From assembly GCF_000487995.2 (NCBI RefSeq), contig NZ_CP097562.1:2167001-2231000 (forward strand): a stretch of 64,000 nt of DNA, read 5' to 3'. Positions 46,301 through 55,026 of this stretch are shown here, one piece after another. The stretch is from Mucispirillum schaedleri ASF457. GTDB taxonomy: Bacteria > Chrysiogenota > Deferribacteres > Deferribacterales > Mucispirillaceae. Below the pieces are notes generated by a model. The model saw nothing but the letters and a program-made list of their open reading frames with translations. It ran no database searches and had not been told where the DNA came from. The translations under genes were made by a program, and so were the position numbers. Each line of letters starts with the position of its first letter. The first letter of the stretch is position 1.

Positions 46301-46483
46301 AGCACAGCCACATCTCTTTTTGGTATGCTGCCGCTTGTTTTAGCAAATGGGGCAGGCAGTGAGCTTTATCGTGGTATGGGAAGTGTTATATTAGGTGGTA
46401 TAGCTTTATCTACTATATTTACACTGTTTTTAATACCTGCATTATTATCACTGTTTTTAGGCAGAAAAAAAGGCTTGCAGTAA
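43301..46483 (+). CDS. RND family efflux pump (AcrB/SwrC-like)
   Basis: 1060 residues, usual RND length. Twelve helices in the 1+5+1+5 pattern with two large periplasmic loops. In helix 4 the proton-relay motif is VGMLIDNSIVVLENIDRH, with Asp followed by Asn instead of the double Asp of AcrB, a variant common in SwrC/YerP-like pumps. VTIPICIIGTFLIMHMLG and the C-terminal RIRPIFMSTATSLFGMLPLV are family blocks. An insert of about 60 residues lies after helix 6 (IINIIKNKLAALHINEN region). With the adaptor gene upstream it forms one pump operon. Substrates unknown. Confidence 0.95.
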   Translation: MIKFAVENPVKVLVGVCFLVIFGIQAFFNMPYRLIPSIEYPQISISTYWRGASPYEIEKEILERQERVLKTIPGVIDCESTARESSAYITLMFDKDVPVNDAILLVANKLNEVSGYPDNINQPTIRAANTDTVSVVDLMLLTDDTNKRSIDEYLSFFEETIKPYFDRIKGVADVSYWGGRARQIHIDVDPYRLSAYNITLSAIISALKQENVNISAGTIDFGAKDYRFRTIGEAKTPQDIRDIVVISSDNARIKLNDIAQVDYGFSKRNTIVSYGNTNALSVGIVAQAGANVLELTNDVDKVVENLNNGILKNNGLKFVKISDQKNYILQAVELVKSNIIVGGILAVIVLLIFLRSVRATLVIAVTIPICIIGTFLIMHMLGRSLNVISLAGIAFSVGMLIDNSIVVLENIDRHIALGGKKTINSVVKATKEVWGAILASTLTTIAVFLPIVFIKEEAGQLFGDIAIAVSAAVALSLAASITVIPVLSKILFSAGENKEKNIAVINIIKNKLAALHINENIKEKLIKYSPNNMIVYVGSFFVKYIVLISDKINSSFIIKLAFIVTVTGFSILSAYMLMPKMDYLPLGNKNMMESRFTPPPGISYNERKAMGDFIYRELKPYIESEKDGYPQIDSFVFIASSTYVALRATSKDEARVVELQPLLASVAARLPGITASTSQVPLFNIGRGSSNTFLMNVAGAMEYESLVNTVRLIQDRIMNEIPEVQLRLNPASNPVYPEVQIIPNREALKSAGITATELGISVDAYLDGRKIGEFKDSSIGTIDIMLQGERKSFDNPDEVYSILVNSGSGFPVPISSLAETKEVMGIERIRRYNYQRSFLFIITLPKGMVLEQLQDKINKKVLEPMREEGLLQGITVYTSGASSKLESAKNALSGNFLLAILITYLLMAALLNNFFYPFIIMFSVPLAASGGFIGLELVNKYVTAQSLDIITMLGFIMLIGSVVNNPILIVYQTLNNIKYGMSGSSAIHDALKTRIRPIFMSTATSLFGMLPLVLANGAGSELYRGMGSVILGGIALSTIFTLFLIPALLSLFLGRKKGLQ

Positions 46484-46639
46484 GTGAATGATATAATTTT
46501 TTATATAAATATATTATCTTATTCTTTATTGCTAAACATACATTTACAAAGTCATAATAAAAATTTATTGCACTTTATCTATAATTAAAGTATTTTATTT
46601 ATATATAGATATTATATATAATGTTATATTTTTTGCCTT

Positions 46640-46675
46640 TAAAAACAGGCTCAAAATGACTGATACTTAAAAGTT
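46640..46675 (+). repeat. Family B repeat end, solitary
   Basis: TTTGCCTTTAAAAACAGGCT followed by CAAAATGACTGATACTT matches the right-hand ends at 57240-57276. The rest of the gap 46484-46725 is AT-rich with nothing recognised. Confidence 0.5.
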
Positions 46676-46725
46676 TTTTTGGCAGGTCAAAAGCCTGTGA
46701 AAATAAACATAGTGGAGAGATAATT

Positions 46726-47298
46726 ATGCAGATAGTTAATTCATTAAAAAATCGCAGAACATATTATAATATTAAGAAAGAACTGCCAGTATCCATTGAA
46801 AAAGTTATAGAAATGGTAGAAGAGATAACAGAGCTTGTGCCTGATGCTTTTAATATGAAAAGCAGCCGTGTATTTATTGTATATGGGGAAATGCAGAATA
46901 AATTATGGGATAAAATATATGATACTTTTGGTGGAAAAGTGCCAAGAGAGAAGATTGATAGTTTCCTTGCAGGATATGGGACTATTCTATATTTTTATGA
47001 TGGTAAGCTGGTATCTGATATGCAGAATAAATTTCCAGCTTATGCTGCAAATTTTCCAGTGTGGGCAAATCAAGCAAGTGGTATGCTGCAGTTTGCTGTT
47101 TGGAGCGGTTTAAGAGAGCTTGAAATAGGTGCGTCCCTGCAGCATTATAATCCAGTAATAGATAAAGCCGTTAAAGAAATGTTTAATATTCCTGAAGAAT
47201 ATGTGCTTGTTGCAGAAATGCCATTTGGTGCTATTGAAAAAGAGCCTGCACAAAAGGAAAAAGAAGATATTAAACAAAGAGTTCAAGTGATTTCTTAA
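46726..47298 (+). CDS. Nitroreductase-family protein
   Basis: 190 residues. SLKNRRTYYNIKKELPVS at the N-terminus is the FMN-binding start of the family, and YAANFPVWANQASGMLQFAV, LRELEIGASLQHYNP and PEEYVLVAEMPFGAIEKEP are further family blocks of the YdgI/Frm2-like subgroup. It is expected to be a cytoplasmic, FMN-dependent NAD(P)H oxidoreductase. GGAGAG lies upstream of the start. It is convergent with the glutamate dehydrogenase gene, with a terminator between. Confidence 0.88.
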   Translation: MQIVNSLKNRRTYYNIKKELPVSIEKVIEMVEEITELVPDAFNMKSSRVFIVYGEMQNKLWDKIYDTFGGKVPREKIDSFLAGYGTILYFYDGKLVSDMQNKFPAYAANFPVWANQASGMLQFAVWSGLRELEIGASLQHYNPVIDKAVKEMFNIPEEYVLVAEMPFGAIEKEPAQKEKEDIKQRVQVIS

Positions 47299-47300
47299 TA

Positions 47301-47338
47301 TAAAAAAAGGGGATAAAATATTATATCATTTATCCCCT
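47301..47338 (-). terminator. Terminator of the glutamate dehydrogenase gene
   Basis: The stem AGGGGATAAA (47308-47317) and TTTATCCCCT (47329-47338) is followed, on the minus strand, by seven T. It may also act weakly for the convergent nitroreductase gene. Confidence 0.8.
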
Positions 47339-47366
47339 GAAATATTATAGATTAAGTTTAATCAGA

Positions 47367-48800
<1,434 letters not shown>

Positions 48801-48924
48801 TTAAAATTGTTTTTTTATAAATAAATGATGTTTGTTATAAAATAATACTTGCAATTATAAAAAAAAGAGATATTGTATAAGATACCGATTAATAATCGGA
48901 ATAATTTTTATTACAGGGAGTATA

Positions 48925-50265
48925 ATGGATATTAATGTTGGTGAGTCGGTATTGATGCTGGGGCTTGCTGTTCTTCTAGTTTTTCTTAATGGTTTCTTTG
49001 TTTTATCAGAATTTTCAATTGTAAAAATAAGGCGTTCTCGTTTAGAGGAGCTGGTTAAAATAGGCAGACCAAATGCAAAACTTGCTCTTGGTATGACACA
49101 CAAGCTGGATTCCTATTTAAGTGCTACTCAATTAGGTATAACATTATCATCTCTTGCATTAGGATGGGTAGGTGAGCCTGCTTTTGCAAGACTTTTAGAA
49201 TATTTATTTGCAGATTTTTTTGGTGTTAATAAAACACTGCTTCACACTGTAAGTTTTGTTATTGCTTTTACTTTTATTACCCTTATGCATGTGGTAATGG
49301 GCGAGCTTATACCAAAATCTATAGCTATTGCCAAAACAGAAGGTGCTGTTTTAAAAGTAGCTGCACCACTTCATTTCTTTTGGGTAATATTTTTTCCATT
49401 AATTAAAACTTTTGATTTTCTTTCAGCATTTTTCTTAAAAAGACTGGGAATACACCCTGCATCAGAAGCAGAAACTGCTCATTCAGAAGAAGAATTAAAA
49501 TTTATTGTTGGCGAAAGTGTTCGTGGTGGAGTATTAGATTCTGTTGAAGAAGAAATTATCAAAAATGCAGTTGATTTTTCAGATACAGTTGCAAAAGAAA
49601 TTATGACACCAAGAAAAGATATAGTATGCCTTATTGCTGATAAATCTTATGAAGAAAATCTTGCAATAGTAAAAGCATCTAACCATACAAGATATCCATA
49701 CTGTGAAGGTGGCAAAGATTCTATTGTTGGTATGATACATATTAGAGATTTATTTGAAAATCAGCTTTCACAAAACCCGTGCAGTGATTTATCAAAACTT
49801 GTAAGAGAAATGATTATTGTGCCAGAAACTGCTTCTATTTCAGATATACTTGCAAAAATGAACAGGCGGCAAATCCATACTGCATTAGTATTAGATGAAT
49901 ATGGCGGCACAGCCGGTCTTTTAACTATGGAAGATATTATTGAAGAGATTATGGGTGATATATCTGATGAACATGATGAAAAAACAGAAGAATGCAGGCA
50001 GATAGATGAAAATACATTTGAGTTTGACGGAATGGCATCATTAGAAGATTCTGGGGAAAGGATTGGCATTAATTTTGAAGATGAAGAGCAGGTAACAATA
50101 GGCGGATATGTATTTAATCTTTTAGGCAGGGTGCCTGTTGCTGGAGACAAAGCAGAAGATGAATCATGTATATATGAAGTATTAGATGTTGATGGCAACC
50201 GTGTTAAAAAAATAAGAGCTGTATTGAAACAAAAAGATACTAACAATTCAGAAAGTTTTGAATAA
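48925..50265 (+). CDS. CNNM/CBS/CorC_HlyC domain membrane protein (hemolysin C family)
   Basis: 446 residues. Domains in order: CNNM (DUF21) membrane domain with three or four helices (residues 8-190; NGFFVLSEFSIVKIRRSRLE, SYLSATQLGITLSSLALGWV, GELIPKSIAI), a CBS pair (about 205-345; VAKEIMTPRKDIV, RYPYCEGGKDSIVGMIHIRD, TALVLDEYGGTAGLLTMEDI) and the CorC_HlyC domain (about 355-440). The family includes magnesium/cobalt efflux-related and TlyC-like proteins; it is not a proven hemolysin. AGGGAG precedes the start. A terminator follows at 50296-50327. Confidence 0.94.
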   Translation: MDINVGESVLMLGLAVLLVFLNGFFVLSEFSIVKIRRSRLEELVKIGRPNAKLALGMTHKLDSYLSATQLGITLSSLALGWVGEPAFARLLEYLFADFFGVNKTLLHTVSFVIAFTFITLMHVVMGELIPKSIAIAKTEGAVLKVAAPLHFFWVIFFPLIKTFDFLSAFFLKRLGIHPASEAETAHSEEELKFIVGESVRGGVLDSVEEEIIKNAVDFSDTVAKEIMTPRKDIVCLIADKSYEENLAIVKASNHTRYPYCEGGKDSIVGMIHIRDLFENQLSQNPCSDLSKLVREMIIVPETASISDILAKMNRRQIHTALVLDEYGGTAGLLTMEDIIEEIMGDISDEHDEKTEECRQIDENTFEFDGMASLEDSGERIGINFEDEEQVTIGGYVFNLLGRVPVAGDKAEDESCIYEVLDVDGNRVKKIRAVLKQKDTNNSESFE

Positions 50266-50295
50266 AAAATATATTATAAAATATTTTAATTTTAC

Positions 50296-50327
50296 AAACC
50301 CGCATTTATAATGTGGGTTTAATTTTT
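50296..50327 (+). terminator. Terminator downstream of the CNNM/CBS gene
   Basis: The stem AAACCCGCA (50296-50304) and TGTGGGTTT (50312-50320), loop of seven, is followed by AATTTTTAT. Confidence 0.8.
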
Positions 50328-50392
50328 ATAAATATTATATTTTTTGTAACTATTTCAGTGTAATTTATGACTATTATCAAATGAGGTGTTAT

Positions 50393-50932
50393 ATGAAAAA
50401 AGCATTAATTGTTGTTATGTTTTTAATGTCTTTTGCAGGTTATTCTTATGCAAATGATATGTGGATAAATTTAGGCTACAGCTATTATCTGCCAGAAGAA
50501 AGCAGTGCAAAAGCTCCTTTGGGACCTGTAAATTTAACTATTGGCGGTCAAGTTACAGACTGGGTGGCTATTGATTTCAGCATAGGTTATTTATGGGATT
50601 TAAAGCCACATCAGGCAGAGACAGATATTAATATAATGCCTGTCCGTCTTAATTTTCTTATACAGCCATGTTTTGATACAGGTATGTTTGATGTGCTGCC
50701 ATATATTGGTATAGGGCCGCAAATATCTGCAAACAATACAGATTATGCAAACAATATATTTTCTTATGGCTTTTCTGCAAAAGCTGGTGTAAGATTTATT
50801 GAAAATGGGTTTTTATTTGGTGTAGGTTTAGAATATTTATATAATCCATTAGAAGTGGAATATAATGGTTTAAAAAACAAATATAATGCATCAGGCATTA
50901 TGTTTGGCGGCGAAATAGGTGTAGTTTTTTAG
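50393..50932 (+). CDS. Outer-membrane beta-barrel protein, paralogue 1
   Basis: 179 residues from the ATG at 50393, which follows GAGGTG; the upstream ATG at 50381 overlaps that site. Signal peptide 1-20 (ending SYA). Mature protein of alternating strands: WINLGYSYYLPEE, GPVNLTIGGQVTDWVAIDFS, LPYIGIGPQISAN, GFSAKAGVRFIENGFLFGVG, ending in GEIGVVF with C-terminal Phe. It is clearly related to the next gene, and less closely in style to the barrel at 32961-33617. Probably an eight-stranded barrel of unknown role. Confidence 0.85.
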   Translation: MKKALIVVMFLMSFAGYSYANDMWINLGYSYYLPEESSAKAPLGPVNLTIGGQVTDWVAIDFSIGYLWDLKPHQAETDINIMPVRLNFLIQPCFDTGMFDVLPYIGIGPQISANNTDYANNIFSYGFSAKAGVRFIENGFLFGVGLEYLYNPLEVEYNGLKNKYNASGIMFGGEIGVVF

Positions 50933-50962
50933 CATATTTTATTATATAAAATGAGGTGAAAA

Positions 50963-51598
50963 ATGAAAGTTTTTATGAAAATTTCTTTTATTATGGCTGC
51001 AGTATTTGCAGTTTCTTTTAATTATGCTTATGCACAGGAAAGCAAATCTAGAAGTAATGACAGCTGGTTTTTAGCAGGCTATTCTTATACATTCCCAGAC
51101 AGTGGTGCAATGGAAGGTTTGCAGGGACCTGCAACTATTACTATTGGTGGTGATTTATGGCGTTTTATTGGTTTAGAGCTTACTCTTGGCGGTAGATGGG
51201 ATACACAAAATTATACTAGCAGCTCTAATATAGGTGATATTAATATACCTTATGAAGCAACAAATATATTATGGTCTTTTGATATGAAACCATATTTAAT
51301 TCTGCAGCCAAAGTTAGGTGTTGATATGATTTCTTTAAGACCATATTTTGGTATTGGTCCTTCTTTTCATTTTACAGGTATAAATTCAACAGAAGAATTT
51401 CTTGGAAAATCTAGTAAAGATTCTGCATCATCTTTTGATGTGGGTGTTTCAGTAAAAGCAGGCTTAAGGCTGCAGGCAATTAAATTTTTATTTGTAGGCG
51501 TAGGCACTGAATATTTATATCATCAGGCAAAATTGAATAATAAAACTTATAATTTTTCAGGCTGGACAGTTGGTGCTGAAGTTGGCTTTATTTGGTAA
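50963..51598 (+). CDS. Outer-membrane beta-barrel protein, paralogue 2
   Basis: 211 residues, signal peptide about 1-24 (ending AYA). It aligns along its length with the preceding gene: WFLAGYSYTFPDSG with WINLGYSYYLPEE, GPATITIGGDLWRFIGLELT with GPVNLTIGGQVTDWVAIDFS, and RPYFGIGPSFHF with LPYIGIGPQIS. It is longer by some 30 residues because of loop insertions. The end (GAEVGFIW) has an aromatic residue for BAM recognition. The same GAGGTG ribosome-binding site lies upstream. Tandem duplication with divergence is the likely origin. Confidence 0.85.
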   Translation: MKVFMKISFIMAAVFAVSFNYAYAQESKSRSNDSWFLAGYSYTFPDSGAMEGLQGPATITIGGDLWRFIGLELTLGGRWDTQNYTSSSNIGDINIPYEATNILWSFDMKPYLILQPKLGVDMISLRPYFGIGPSFHFTGINSTEEFLGKSSKDSASSFDVGVSVKAGLRLQAIKFLFVGVGTEYLYHQAKLNNKTYNFSGWTVGAEVGFIW

Positions 51599-51642
51599 AA
51601 ATATATGAATATTGTTAATGGTGTTTTATTAAAAGGTGTTGT

Positions 51643-52341
51643 ATGGCTAGATTAATATATGCAAGTTGTTTTATTTTTATTTTTTCGTTTTCAGGTTTTT
51701 GTGCTGAACAAATGCAGCATACAGATATTGCCGGCACATATAGAATAGTTTTTTTTGGTTCACAGGTAGTTAAGCACGAAAAAGAAAAAGACTCCGCATT
51801 AGATGGTATTGCAGATAAATTTTATATTTCCAATAACTGCAAAAAAGCTCAGGAATTATATCCTGCAATTATTAATCATGGTTTGAGAAATAAATGCAAT
51901 ACTGTTACTCAGTCTAAAATTTTAGATGGTATTGTTTCAATATCCTATGATAATGCAAATTATCTGCATATTAAATCCCGCTTGCAGATGGAGGGTGGTG
52001 TAGTTGATATGTCTGCATCTGACAGGTATCAATATACAGTGTATGCACCAATAAAGTATGGTAACACCCTTAAAGGTAAAGGGATAGTCAGCTGGAATTA
52101 TGACAGCACAAATAACAGACCTTCATCTAATTCTGTGTCTTTTTTAGAAAGTCCTTTTTATATTACTAAACTTGGCAAAGATATACTGCGAATAGATATA
52201 ACTCTTGTAGGCAAAAATGTAAAAGTAATTGATAAAATGATTAAAATTGATGCTGTTAATACCATTATTTTAGAAAAAATGGATATGCGTTCTACTGATT
52301 TGGAAAATAAGATACAAAAACAGTTTGCTAAAATAAAATAA
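51643..52341 (+). CDS. Exported protein of unknown function
   Basis: 232 residues with a signal peptide (about 1-19, ending GFC/AEQ). The mature part looks like a beta-rich single domain of lipocalin-like character (HTDIAGTYRIVFFGSQVV at the start, YTVYAPIKYGNTLKGKGIVS in the middle), but I recognise no family. It is the third gene of a probable unit with the two outer-membrane proteins (45-bp gap, AAGGTG before the start), ending at a strong terminator (52359-52396). Confidence 0.7.
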   Translation: MARLIYASCFIFIFSFSGFCAEQMQHTDIAGTYRIVFFGSQVVKHEKEKDSALDGIADKFYISNNCKKAQELYPAIINHGLRNKCNTVTQSKILDGIVSISYDNANYLHIKSRLQMEGGVVDMSASDRYQYTVYAPIKYGNTLKGKGIVSWNYDSTNNRPSSNSVSFLESPFYITKLGKDILRIDITLVGKNVKVIDKMIKIDAVNTIILEKMDMRSTDLENKIQKQFAKIK

Positions 52342-52358
52342 ACTTTCGCATGCTTTAA

Positions 52359-52396
52359 AAAAAGCACTTTTACAAATATGTGTAAAGGTGCTTTTT
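52359..52396 (+). terminator. Terminator after the outer-membrane protein genes
   Basis: A 16-base stem, AAAAAGCACTTTTACA (52359-52374) and TGTAAAGGTGCTTTTT (52381-52396), with one G-T pair and a six-base loop. Confidence 0.9.
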
Positions 52397-52578
52397 ATGT
52401 TTTTATTGCAGTAATGTATAATATATTTAAATTATCTGTTTTTAATTTATAAGTTACTTATATGTGTTAGTATATTTTTTTGCTTAAGTCAAAATATATA
52501 ACTGTCTTACTGCCGCTTAATACAAAAATATTATGATATGTATAATTTATTGAATATTAAGACTGTGCATTATAATAA

Positions 52579-52587
52579 TGGTATACT
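52579..52587 (+). promoter_or_regulatory. Putative extended -10 promoter of the acidic-protein/BspA-like gene pair
   Basis: TGG followed by TATACT (52582-52587) lies about 125 bases before the start codon at 52711. No good -35 is seen. Otherwise the 314-bp gap 52397-52710 is AT-rich and shows no repeat or gene. Confidence 0.3.
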
Positions 52588-52710
52588 GTGGCTGTAATAT
52601 AATATATTATAAATATGATTATGTATTTACAAATATTACAATTTAATTTAATATTTTATAAACTGCAAAAATATTAGAATATTATCAATATTAATTTATA
52701 AGGGTTTATT

Positions 52711-55014
52711 ATGTCAAATATATTTTGGGATAGAGTAAAAAAGAAGTTTGAAGAAAGATACAGCCAAAAGGGCAGCAGTGAAACAGAAAATAATGAAGTT
52801 TCTGATAATCTTTTTTCCCATAAAAAAGGAGAGCTTACTCCGCGGGAAAAGCTGCTGCATTTTACACTTAAAGAAAATAAACATTTATCAGGGGATGAAA
52901 AAGCAGCTTTTGATAAAATACATGGCACTATTATATATATGCAGAAGTTTTTAAAAGACCCTGTTGCATTTGGCTTATCTCAGGTTGATAAAAATCTTTT
53001 AGATAATATGGATAAAAAAATAGAGATTTTAACATATTTTTATAATGTCGCACATATCCGCACAAAAAGCACAGCATATCTTTATCAAGTATTAAAATTT
53101 TTAACATCAATTTTAGAAGAAGTAAATAAGTATAGTGATGATGCATATCTTGATATATTTACAGTTAAAAAATACACTACCTGCCTTGTTCCTAAATGGT
53201 TTCCTTTGCATGATTTATTACTAGAAGTAGTTGAAGTATATAAAAAGATGTATTTTGAAAGCAAAGAGTATGAAAACTATGAAGAAAGCATAGATGGTAT
53301 TCCTAACATATATTACCGCAGCGGAATAGATGAAGATTTTATCCATAACAGGAATATTTTAAACATAGATGATGATAATATTGAAAAGTGGGTAATGGAT
53401 TTTAAAATAGAAAAAAATAAATATTTAGTTGGAGAATATAGTGTTTTATATGATAAACTTTATGAAGCAGTAATATTTTTACAAAACTATCTTAAAGATC
53501 CGGTAGAATTTGGTTTAGCTAATATAGACAAGAGATTTTTAGAAGAACATAGAAGAGAGATATTAATACATTTGCACCATGATAAAAATAACGAAGATGA
53601 TGCCACATTATATTATTTATTGAAATTTCTTATATTATTGATAGTAAGCATAAATGAATACAGCAGTAAAATATTTATTACAGTTAAAAGTTTGGAGGAT
53701 ATATATGATGATTTGCCAGAATATCTGCCAGCATATAATATGATACAAGATATATCAAAAATGTATGTAAATCTTTATAAAGATGTCTTTACTGGCGAAT
53801 TAGAACATGATGAGTATGAGTGGATATTTGAAGATGAAAGCGAATTAGAGTATATATACCTTAACAGCTATGATAATATTGAAGATGATATTGAAAGCGA
53901 TAATGATGAAGATTACGATGATGAATATGACGAAGACTACGATTATGACGAAGATGATGAATATGAAGAAGATAATGAAGCATACGAGAGTAGAAGAGTA
54001 ATAGAAGAAGCGAAACATGATGCTATTTCGTCTTATATACAGGAAAAAATGGCAGAAATACAGGCAAATCCACTAAATGCAGAAAAAATTAACAGAGAAA
54101 TAATGGAGAAAATGGGTAGTCTTGGTTTTATAGATGCTGATATGCAGGCAGATATAACAAAGCTGCAAAGAGTAAAAGCAAATGCTTATATGAACCTTTT
54201 TCAGCTTAATTATGATGAGTTTTTTAAATTAACAAAACAGGAGCTTATATCGTATAATAATAAAGCAGAAAAGATTTTAGATAATATGATAAATATTCTT
54301 TTATATGAAGCACATATTATTTCAAATGAAGATGAAACAAATATTAAGATAGATGAAGAAACTATAATCTTAACAAGAACAAGGGAGTTTTTATCATTAT
54401 TGATAGATGAAGACAGCAATATAAAGATTGTAATGTTGACCCCTTATTATTTTTCTGATAACAATGAAAAAGTTATAGGATTTGCTTCTGATAATATAGT
54501 CAAAAAAGATGGTGTGTTTGAAGTATTTAATTTTAGAGATATTATATATTCACTTATGATTGTAGATAGTGTGGATGCTGAATTTATAAATAAATTTGAT
54601 ATAACTATAAAACTTTACTATACTTTATTATTTGGAGCATATTCTATGAATAATAGAAACTATTATGCAGCGGATAAAGAATATTTATCAGATGAAGAGA
54701 TAGAAGAAGTAATATCAAAAAGAACCATATACAGCTTATATAATATGGTTAATCTTGCACTAATTTCCAGTGTTTATACTCATGGGGATAACAGGATAAC
54801 ATCATTAGAATCCATAGAGCTTGATGCTAAAAAAGCATTGCTTAGCTGTAAAGAGCCTGTATGTGAAATATTTATAGTTGAAGAATGTGATGATGAATTA
54901 AATGTTTTAGCATATAAAAGTTGTGTTTATAAAAATAATAATAAGTGGATTACTGATAATATTAAAGAAATGATAAATTCTATTATGAAGGGTAATAGAA
55001 TGATAGAATTATAA
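52711..55014 (+). CDS. Large acidic protein with internal domain duplication, unknown function
   Basis: 767 residues, no signal peptide or membrane helix. Residues 54-182 and 234-356 are two copies of one helical domain: NKHLSGDEKAAFDKIHGTII with NKYLVGEYSVLYDKLYEAVI, and FLKDPVAFGLSQVDKNLLD with YLKDPVEFGLANIDKRFLE, offset by 180 residues. A very acidic linker (about 364-425, mostly Asp, Glu and Tyr) leads to a C-terminal region of about 340 residues that I do not recognise. The gene is 12 bases upstream of the BspA-like gene, so the two are very likely co-expressed. The start has AAGGG upstream. Confidence 0.75.
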   Translation: MSNIFWDRVKKKFEERYSQKGSSETENNEVSDNLFSHKKGELTPREKLLHFTLKENKHLSGDEKAAFDKIHGTIIYMQKFLKDPVAFGLSQVDKNLLDNMDKKIEILTYFYNVAHIRTKSTAYLYQVLKFLTSILEEVNKYSDDAYLDIFTVKKYTTCLVPKWFPLHDLLLEVVEVYKKMYFESKEYENYEESIDGIPNIYYRSGIDEDFIHNRNILNIDDDNIEKWVMDFKIEKNKYLVGEYSVLYDKLYEAVIFLQNYLKDPVEFGLANIDKRFLEEHRREILIHLHHDKNNEDDATLYYLLKFLILLIVSINEYSSKIFITVKSLEDIYDDLPEYLPAYNMIQDISKMYVNLYKDVFTGELEHDEYEWIFEDESELEYIYLNSYDNIEDDIESDNDEDYDDEYDEDYDYDEDDEYEEDNEAYESRRVIEEAKHDAISSYIQEKMAEIQANPLNAEKINREIMEKMGSLGFIDADMQADITKLQRVKANAYMNLFQLNYDEFFKLTKQELISYNNKAEKILDNMINILLYEAHIISNEDETNIKIDEETIILTRTREFLSLLIDEDSNIKIVMLTPYYFSDNNEKVIGFASDNIVKKDGVFEVFNFRDIIYSLMIVDSVDAEFINKFDITIKLYYTLLFGAYSMNNRNYYAADKEYLSDEEIEEVISKRTIYSLYNMVNLALISSVYTHGDNRITSLESIELDAKKALLSCKEPVCEIFIVEECDDELNVLAYKSCVYKNNNKWITDNIKEMINSIMKGNRMIEL

Positions 55015-55026
55015 GGGGTTAAAGGT

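Noticed and set aside
43301-46483. Inactive pump because the helix-4 double Asp is Asp-Asn
   Set aside because: The Asp-Asn form is common in functional SwrC/YerP-like RND pumps.
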